The notes beneath the pieces are model-generated. The model was not told where the DNA came from, did no database searches, and saw only the letters and a program-made list of their open reading frames with translations. The position numbers and the translations under genes are program-made. From Alphaproteobacteria bacterium (GTDB taxonomy: Bacteria > Pseudomonadota > Alphaproteobacteria > RS24): a stretch of 6,172 nt of DNA. Below are positions 1-6,172 of this stretch, in pieces. Positions within the stretch are counted from its first letter, which is position 1, and every line of letters begins with the position of its first letter. The DNA lies in the NCBI GenBank assembly GCA_028816945.1, contig JAPPQG010000165.1, forward strand, positions 1-6,172. Direction: 5' to 3'.

Positions 1-362
1 GCCGGTTGGACGCGCAAAAGGGCTTCATAATCGCGTATCAATGTTTTGAGATATTCTATTTCATCTTGTTGCCCGCGCAAACGTATATTCTCCCCGCGCA
101 ATTTTTCATTCGTGCCAATTAAGGAAATATAATCGCTTGCTTCATGGAAAAAAAATTCCACAAAGACAACAGGTCGGGTTAAAATAAAAATGACGGGAAC
201 GGAAAGATCGGTGACAATTTGGCGCATTTGTGTGACAAGGTTCGAGCCAGTGCGCATAAATAATAATAAAGACAGAGCTAAAACAATAAACACAATGCTT
301 GTATTACGCCTGCTAAATCGCCTGCTTCTGCCTAATCTTCTTTTAATGCCGTGCGTTGCCAA
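1..362 (-). CDS. mreC: Rod shape-determining protein MreC, N-terminal part (runs off left edge)
   Basis: MreC is a bitopic inner-membrane protein that links the MreB filament to the periplasmic elongation machinery. The 120 visible codons show a basic cytoplasmic N-terminus (KRRLGRSRRFSRR, about residues 7-19), one membrane segment (about 22-36, SIVFIVLALSLLLFM), and then a charged stretch (about 76-117, with EKLRGENIRLRGQQDEIEYL) typical of the periplasmic coiled coil. The C-terminal beta domains lie outside the window. The start is TTG at 362-360: an in-frame TGA lies three codons upstream, and GGGTGA (374-369) sits 6 nt before it as a ribosome binding site. The later in-frame GTG would remove the basic head. 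It follows mreB by 36 bp on the same strand, the usual mreB-mreC order. An 8-nt A run at 148-155 stays in frame. Confidence 0.88.
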   Translation of the reverse strand, partial: MATHGIKRRLGRSRRFSRRNTSIVFIVLALSLLLFMRTGSNLVTQMRQIVTDLSVPVIFILTRPVVFVEFFFHEASDYISLIGTNEKLRGENIRLRGQQDEIEYLKTLIRDYEALLRVQP

Positions 363-398
363 CTTATTTCACCCAAAAGGTTAAAAGACAGTAAAAGC

Positions 399-1457
<1,059 letters not shown>

Positions 1458-1475
1458 CTAAATTTGAGACTCATA

Positions 1476-1505
1476 TTCTCTTATATTTGCTTCTTTTATA
1501 TTTGC
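1476..1505 (-). repeat. 15-bp tandem duplication spanning the leuA stop codon
   Basis: Two adjacent 15-bp units (1491-1505 and 1476-1490) match at 14 of 15 positions; on the coding strand each begins GCAAATATAA. Because 15 is a multiple of three, the second unit repeats the codons for Gln-Ile-stop in the same frame. Read-through of the first TAA would add only Lys-Lys-Gln-Ile before a second TAA. It looks like a simple replication-slippage duplication. Confidence 0.8.
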
Positions 1506-3082
1506 AGGGCCGCAATATCATCGGGCGCATGGCGCAAACGTTTGACTAATAATTTATTCAATGCACTAATATAAGCGCGCGCTGACGCTACCATTGTATC
1601 TGTATCTATGCCGCGCCCTGTTACAGTTTTGCCGTCTTCTTCTAACCGCACGCTTACTTCTGCCTGTGCGTCTGTGCCTTGTGTTACAGCATGCACTTGA
1701 TAAAGTTGCAAATGGGCGCGGGTTGGAAATAATTCTTTAATCGCATTAAAGGTTGCATCGACTGGCCCATCGCCTGTGCTTTTTACGGCTTTCACTTCGC
1801 CATCAATATCTAATTCCAATTTTGCCTCTTGCGGCCCTTTAGAGCCTGCAATAACTTGCAAAGAGACAAATTTAATATGTTCATTGCCGCGCGCCACTTC
1901 ACTATCAATCAATGCGATAATATCATCATCAAATACATGTTTTTTCTTATCCGCTAATTCCTTAAAACGAAAAAAAGCTTCCTGCAATTCATTATCGGCT
2001 AATTGATAACCCATTTCATGGATTTTCTCACGGAAAGCATGGCGGCCTGAATGTTTGCCCATAATCAATGTCGATTTTGAAATGCCAACAGATTCGGGCA
2101 ACATAATTTCATAAGTCTGGTTATCTTTTAACATGCCGTCTTGGTGAATACCGCTTTCATGGGCAAAGGCATTTTGCCCGACAATCGCTTTATTATATTG
2201 TACAGGAAAAGCCGTCACGGCAGATACGAGTTTGGAGGCGCGCGACAAGCACGTTGTATCAATGCCCGTCCATTGGGGCATTAAATCATGGCGCACATTA
2301 AGAGCCATAACAATTTCCTCCATAGCCGCATTGCCAGCGCGCTCCCCCAAGCCATTGATTGTGCATTCCACTTGCCGCAAGCCAACCGCCACACCCGCAA
2401 GCGAATTGGCAACCGCAAGCCCCAAATCATTATGACAATGGGCGGATAAAATGACCTTATCTATATTCGGCACTTTCTCCCGCAACATGGTGATTATTTC
2501 TGCATATTCTTGTGGCAATGTATAGCCAACCGTATCGGGGATATTGATTGTGTTTGCGCCTGCCTTAATGGCAATTTCCACAGATTTACACAAAAAGTCA
2601 CGGTCGGTGCGGGTTGCATCTTCGGCTGACCATTCCACATTATCCGTATATTTGCGGGCGTGGCGCACACTAAATGCAATCGCTTCTAGCACTTCTTCGG
2701 GCTGCATTTGCAATTTATGCTTCATATGCACGGGGCTTGTGGAAATAAATGTATGAATGCGCGGGGATTTTGCATGTTTTACGGCTGCCCCGGCGCGGTC
2801 AATATCCTTTGCGCCAGCACGGGCAAGGCCACATACTGTGGCGCTTTTTACCAATTTAGAGACTTCCGACACGGCCTCAAAATCGCCATTAGAGGCAATG
2901 GGAAAGCCTGCCTCAATCACATCTACCCCCATAGAATCCAACATCTCTGCCACGCGCAATTTCTCCCCCAATGTCATAGAGGCACCGGGGGATTGCTCGC
3001 CATCGCGCAAAGTTGTATCAAAAATCAGCACGCGGTCTTCGGGCGCGCCTATTTTCTGTGCATTATGCGTTTCTTCAGTCAT
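1496..3082 (-). CDS. leuA: 2-isopropylmalate synthase, long form
   Basis: LeuA condenses acetyl-CoA with 2-oxoisovalerate to give 2-isopropylmalate, the first committed step of leucine synthesis in the cytoplasm. The 528 residues match the long, leucine-regulated bacterial form. The N-terminal TIM barrel shows FDTTLRDGEQSPG (21-33; R26 and D27 are the expected catalytic and metal residues), the metal-binding HCHND (215-219; H215 and H217), GERAGN (246-251) and QNAFAHESGIHQDG (303-316). The C-terminal regulatory domain (about 400-515) keeps the GDGPVDA motif (437-443), so leucine feedback inhibition is likely. The ATG at 3082 is the first possible start, because an in-frame TAA lies four codons upstream. 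No good Shine-Dalgarno sequence precedes it. The 3' end carries a short tandem duplication around the stop codon. Confidence 0.98.
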   Translation of the reverse strand: MTEETHNAQKIGAPEDRVLIFDTTLRDGEQSPGASMTLGEKLRVAEMLDSMGVDVIEAGFPIASNGDFEAVSEVSKLVKSATVCGLARAGAKDIDRAGAAVKHAKSPRIHTFISTSPVHMKHKLQMQPEEVLEAIAFSVRHARKYTDNVEWSAEDATRTDRDFLCKSVEIAIKAGANTINIPDTVGYTLPQEYAEIITMLREKVPNIDKVILSAHCHNDLGLAVANSLAGVAVGLRQVECTINGLGERAGNAAMEEIVMALNVRHDLMPQWTGIDTTCLSRASKLVSAVTAFPVQYNKAIVGQNAFAHESGIHQDGMLKDNQTYEIMLPESVGISKSTLIMGKHSGRHAFREKIHEMGYQLADNELQEAFFRFKELADKKKHVFDDDIIALIDSEVARGNEHIKFVSLQVIAGSKGPQEAKLELDIDGEVKAVKSTGDGPVDATFNAIKELFPTRAHLQLYQVHAVTQGTDAQAEVSVRLEEDGKTVTGRGIDTDTMVASARAYISALNKLLVKRLRHAPDDIAALQI

Positions 3083-3088
3083 ATATCT

Positions 3089-3117
3089 TATTTAGGCATT
3101 AAACAGCCATAATGCAA
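3089..3117 (-). promoter_or_regulatory. Weak candidate leuA promoter
   Basis: On the minus strand TTGCAT (3117-3112) is followed after 17 bp by TAAATA (3094-3089). Each hexamer matches the sigma-70 consensus at only three positions. If it were used, transcription would begin at or very near the leuA ATG (3082), which would fit the absence of a Shine-Dalgarno sequence. The spacer contains an inverted repeat (3096-3115). Spacing is the main support, so this is tentative. Confidence 0.22.
3096..3115. repeat. Inverted repeat upstream of leuA
   Basis: GCATTA (3096-3101) and TAATGC (3110-3115) form a perfect 6-bp inverted repeat with an 8-bp centre, 14 bp before the leuA start. The size and position suit a dimeric repressor or activator site, or a small hairpin in a leader. 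A 6-bp repeat in AT-rich DNA can also occur by chance, so no regulator is named. Confidence 0.35.
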
Positions 3118-3174
3118 GTAATTTCGCCCTAATCGGGCAAATATTCCTATATCACAGCCCCCTATCAGCCTATA

Positions 3175-3828
3175 TTATGAACGGCGGCGGGCGGGCAAAT
3201 GCGCTGTGATAATCAAATCGGCCTGTTTGACAAAAGCGGCAATCAGGTCAAGTCGTTTGAGTAGCCAATTATGGTTAATTGGCTTTATCTCATGGCGGGC
3301 ATTGAAATCGCCTTCATGGATAATTTGATAACGCCGTTCCATAAACATAGCCAAGCCTTCAAGCGGGTAACGTATCGCGGCTATTTTGGGGTCGGTTTTA
3401 ACGGCCGCCTGTATTGCTTGCTGGCTGAGATTGGTAATACCGCATGGCTCAAATATTCTATCCAATGCGATAAAACCCTGCGCGGCAGGTCTTTCCACAC
3501 GCCCTGCACTATTTGTCAATGGGGCTAGATAGGGACAACGCCTATCAATTTGTTCTGATAATTTAGCGCCCTGTGCGCACACACGCGCTGTTGCGGCATT
3601 CTTGCCTTTGCCCTTGTCTTGCTGTTTTTCTAAAAACGGCAATACATGATTGATAAATTTTTGCGCAAAATAATCATCTATGCTTGCCGCCGCTAACACG
3701 ATTGCTAATCTTTCCTGTGCGGCTTCCTTGCTATCAGGGGGGTGTGAGGGGCCGGGATTTGGCGCGGTGGGTAAGTGTTGGCGTGCATGCGCTAACATTT
3801 TTTCAAATCGAGAAATGGGTCGTAACAT
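3175..3828 (-). CDS. HEPN-like protein (RiboL-PSP-HEPN type suspected), possible RNase
   Basis: This 217-aa soluble protein has no signal peptide or membrane segment. The clearest signal is ERRYQIIHEGDF (164-175), which contains R-x4/5-H (R165/R166 and H171) followed by an acidic residue. That is the catalytic signature of many HEPN ribonucleases. An upstream helix, LAAASIDDYFAQKFINHVLPFLE (45-67), resembles the first helix of RiboL-PSP-HEPN domains. The section between them is Lys/Ala-rich (QQDKGKGKNAATAR, 69-82) and looks like a loop. The N-terminal 35 residues are Pro-rich and probably disordered. The ATG at 3828 has GGAG 6 nt upstream, a strong ribosome binding site. The gene ends 92 bp before leuA on the same strand. 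No paired nucleotidyltransferase antitoxin is adjacent. HEPN assignment is by motif only; the biological role is unknown. Confidence 0.6.
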   Translation of the reverse strand: MLRPISRFEKMLAHARQHLPTAPNPGPSHPPDSKEAAQERLAIVLAAASIDDYFAQKFINHVLPFLEKQQDKGKGKNAATARVCAQGAKLSEQIDRRCPYLAPLTNSAGRVERPAAQGFIALDRIFEPCGITNLSQQAIQAAVKTDPKIAAIRYPLEGLAMFMERRYQIIHEGDFNARHEIKPINHNWLLKRLDLIAAFVKQADLIITAHLPARRRS

Positions 3829-3960
3829 ATTTCACTCCATTATGTCATTATTGGCTACACCATGAATGGCTTTTGGTTATTGTAAGGGCTATGGTGCAAG
3901 GGCCGATAGATTTCTTTTTATTATGTAAAAACAGAAACTTATATTGAGACATGCTTTAAG

Positions 3961-4022
3961 AACACAGGCAAGCGGGTTGGTTGCGCGCGTTGATTAGAGC
4001 CTTGCGTGTTTGTCCGCTTTGC
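3961..4022. repeat. Overlapping, mutually exclusive inverted repeats in the divergent intergenic region
   Basis: AACAC-AG-GCAAG (3961-3972) can pair with CTTGCGTGTT (4001-4010), giving ten base pairs with a 2-nt bulge. Part of the same left arm, GCAAGCGG (3968-3975), can instead pair with CCGCTTTGC (4014-4022) with a one-base bulge. The two pairings share GCAAG, so an RNA from this region could fold in only one way at a time. Whether the region is transcribed is not shown; the predicted promoter for the aminotransferase lies downstream of it. No open frame or known RNA family is recognised in 3829-4072. Confidence 0.35.
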
Positions 4023-4027
4023 GCTAG

Positions 4028-5302
<1,275 letters not shown>

Positions 5303-5348
5303 AACGGCTAAAAGCCCTTGTGATTTTGCCTGTTAAATTTTGCTTTTT

Positions 5349-5366
5349 ATTGCAATTTTTTGCAAT
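5349..5366. repeat. Perfect 7-bp inverted repeat with 4-nt loop
   Basis: ATTGCAA (5349-5355), TTTT, TTGCAAT (5360-5366) form a perfect short hairpin between the aminotransferase and the nuclease gene. It is not followed by a T tract on the plus strand, so a standard intrinsic terminator is unlikely. It ends exactly at the first base of a TATAAT (5366-5371), so an operator for the downstream gene is the better guess. Confidence 0.5.
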
Positions 5367-5379
5367 ATAATGATAATAT
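5350..5379 (+). promoter_or_regulatory. Candidate promoter of the nuclease gene
   Basis: The spacer before the nuclease gene is very AT-rich. TATAAT at 5366-5371 is a perfect -10 hexamer but lacks a good -35. An alternative pair is TTGCAA (5350-5355), 18 bp and TAATAT (5374-5379), each matching the consensus at four positions. Either would leave a leader of roughly 30 nt before the ATG at 5413, which has AGAGGG as a ribosome binding site. The palindrome at 5349-5366 overlaps both options, so binding there would block transcription. Confidence 0.4.
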
Positions 5380-5412
5380 AGGGAATTATAACAAGATTTG
5401 AGAGGGCGAATA

Positions 5413-6172
5413 ATGATTGAATTACTTTCAGAAATTAAAGAAAATCTGGAGCAAGATAACTACAAAAACGAAAGGGCTGTAGAACAGCAAATTGTTTTTC
5501 CTGTTCTAAAAGAGCTTGGCTGGAACATTAATAACCCATCCCAAATTGAGCCACAATATGAGTTGAAATGGCAAGCTACGGAAAAAGGTAAAAAAGTAGA
5601 AAAAAGGAGGGTAGTAGATTATGCACTACTCGTTGATAAGAAAGCTCGTGTCATTATTGAAGTCAAAGCTGTTGGTAATCTAAAAGAAGCAGATTCACAA
5701 CTCTTTGAATATGCTTTCCATGTAGGAACACCACTTGCTATTCTCACAGACGGGCACAAATGGCGTGTCTATTATTGTTATGGTACAGGTAATTATGATG
5801 AACGGCTTGTGCGTTCATTGGACTTGTATGACTCACCTCATGAGGTAATGGAATATCTATCACGTTATTTAGCTTTTGCAGAAGTAAAATCAAAGAAGGC
5901 CGAAAAAAATGCTCGAAAAGATTTAGAAAATAAAACAAACAAAGAGTCAGCAAAAAAAACTATTCCAAAAGCATGGAAAAAAATAGCTGTTGATGAGCCT
6001 GATGAATTAGTGGATCGTTTAATTGAGGAAACGGCGCAAGAAGCAAGCGGCATTGCACCTAATAAAGATGATGTTATTGCATTTTTGAAAAACCTAACAT
6101 CACCAGAAATAACTTTATCACCCCAAAGAGTAGAACAACCACAAAGCACAGCACCCCACAGCTTCACAAAAC
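5413..6172 (+). CDS. HsdR-N-like PD-(D/E)xK nuclease domain protein, partial (runs off right edge)
   Basis: The 253 visible codons are open to the window end. Residues 19-37 (NERAVEQQIVFPVLKELGW) match the opening helix of type I restriction HsdR N-terminal domains. D69 in RRVVDYALLV, E83-V-K85 in IIEVKAVG, and Q96 in the QLFEY motif make the PD-(D/E)xK plus QLxxY core, followed by ILTDGHKWRVYY (110-121), also typical. All expected catalytic residues are present. A Lys/Glu-rich linker (about 158-190) follows, then a predicted helical segment (about 194-235). No helicase motif is visible in the part seen, so this is either a stand-alone nuclease-like protein or the start of a longer one. The ATG at 5413 follows AGAGGGCGAATA. 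GC is about 37% by hand count, well below the aminotransferase, suggesting acquisition by transfer. Substrate and role are unknown; defence is inferred. Confidence 0.78.
   Translation, partial: MIELLSEIKENLEQDNYKNERAVEQQIVFPVLKELGWNINNPSQIEPQYELKWQATEKGKKVEKRRVVDYALLVDKKARVIIEVKAVGNLKEADSQLFEYAFHVGTPLAILTDGHKWRVYYCYGTGNYDERLVRSLDLYDSPHEVMEYLSRYLAFAEVKSKKAEKNARKDLENKTNKESAKKTIPKAWKKIAVDEPDELVDRLIEETAQEASGIAPNKDDVIAFLKNLTSPEITLSPQRVEQPQSTAPHSFTK

Noticed and set aside
148..155. Run of eight A in mreC as a possible frameshift
   Set aside because: On careful counting, the coiled-coil frame and the membrane-segment frame are the same across the run, so no frameshift is needed.
190..384. Short plus-strand open frame of 64 codons at the left end
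   Set aside because: It lies antisense to the well-supported mreC N-terminus and has no recognisable domain or ribosome binding site.
2708..3112. Plus-strand open frame of 134 codons opposite leuA
   Set aside because: It is a shadow of the leuA coding frame; its composition is odd (many Cys and His) and it matches no family I know.
3126..3138. GCCC-TAATC-GGGC hairpin after the HEPN-like gene as a terminator
   Set aside because: The stem is only four pairs and is not followed by a T tract on the minus strand.
3858..3896. CACCAT and ATGGTG inverted repeat upstream of the HEPN-like gene
   Set aside because: The six-base arms are 27 bp apart and are likely to occur by chance.
5306..5316. GGCT-AAA-AGCC hairpin as the aminotransferase terminator
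   Set aside because: The four-pair stem with a 3-nt loop is weak, and the sequence after it is not a continuous T run on the plus strand.

Overview
The window looks like chromosome from an alphaproteobacterium of moderate GC content. The evidence is the minus-strand order leuA, mreB, mreC, the long-form LeuA (528 aa), and a subgroup I-beta type aspartate aminotransferase. No rRNA, tRNA, CRISPR array or transposase is visible, so the taxonomic call is an inference from protein character only.

Layout: (1) Positions 1-3828 are all on the minus strand. Reading leftward they hold a HEPN-like protein (3828-3175), leuA (3082-1496), mreB (1439-399) and the first 120 codons of mreC (362 to the left edge). 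The mreC fragment uses a TTG start. (2) A 244-bp divergent intergenic region (3829-4072) is dense in inverted repeats and ends in a consensus-like TATAAT directly before the next gene. (3) A PLP-dependent aspartate aminotransferase lies on the plus strand (4073-5302). (4) A 110-bp AT-rich spacer carries a perfect 7-bp hairpin palindrome abutting another TATAAT. (5) The right edge (5413-6172) opens a plus-strand gene that runs off the window. It encodes a PD-(D/E)xK nuclease of the HsdR N-terminal type and is clearly AT-rich: about 37% GC by hand count, against about 53% in sampled lines of the aminotransferase.

Functionally, mreB and mreC are the cell-elongation cytoskeleton. LeuA commits 2-oxoisovalerate to leucine synthesis, and the aminotransferase makes aspartate or related amino acids, so the core is housekeeping. 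The two accessory-looking genes are the HEPN-like protein and the HsdR-N nuclease. They flank the aminotransferase on opposite strands. Both families are often involved in defence or stress RNA/DNA cleavage, but nothing in the window proves that they act together. The right edge may be the start of a defence or genomic island.
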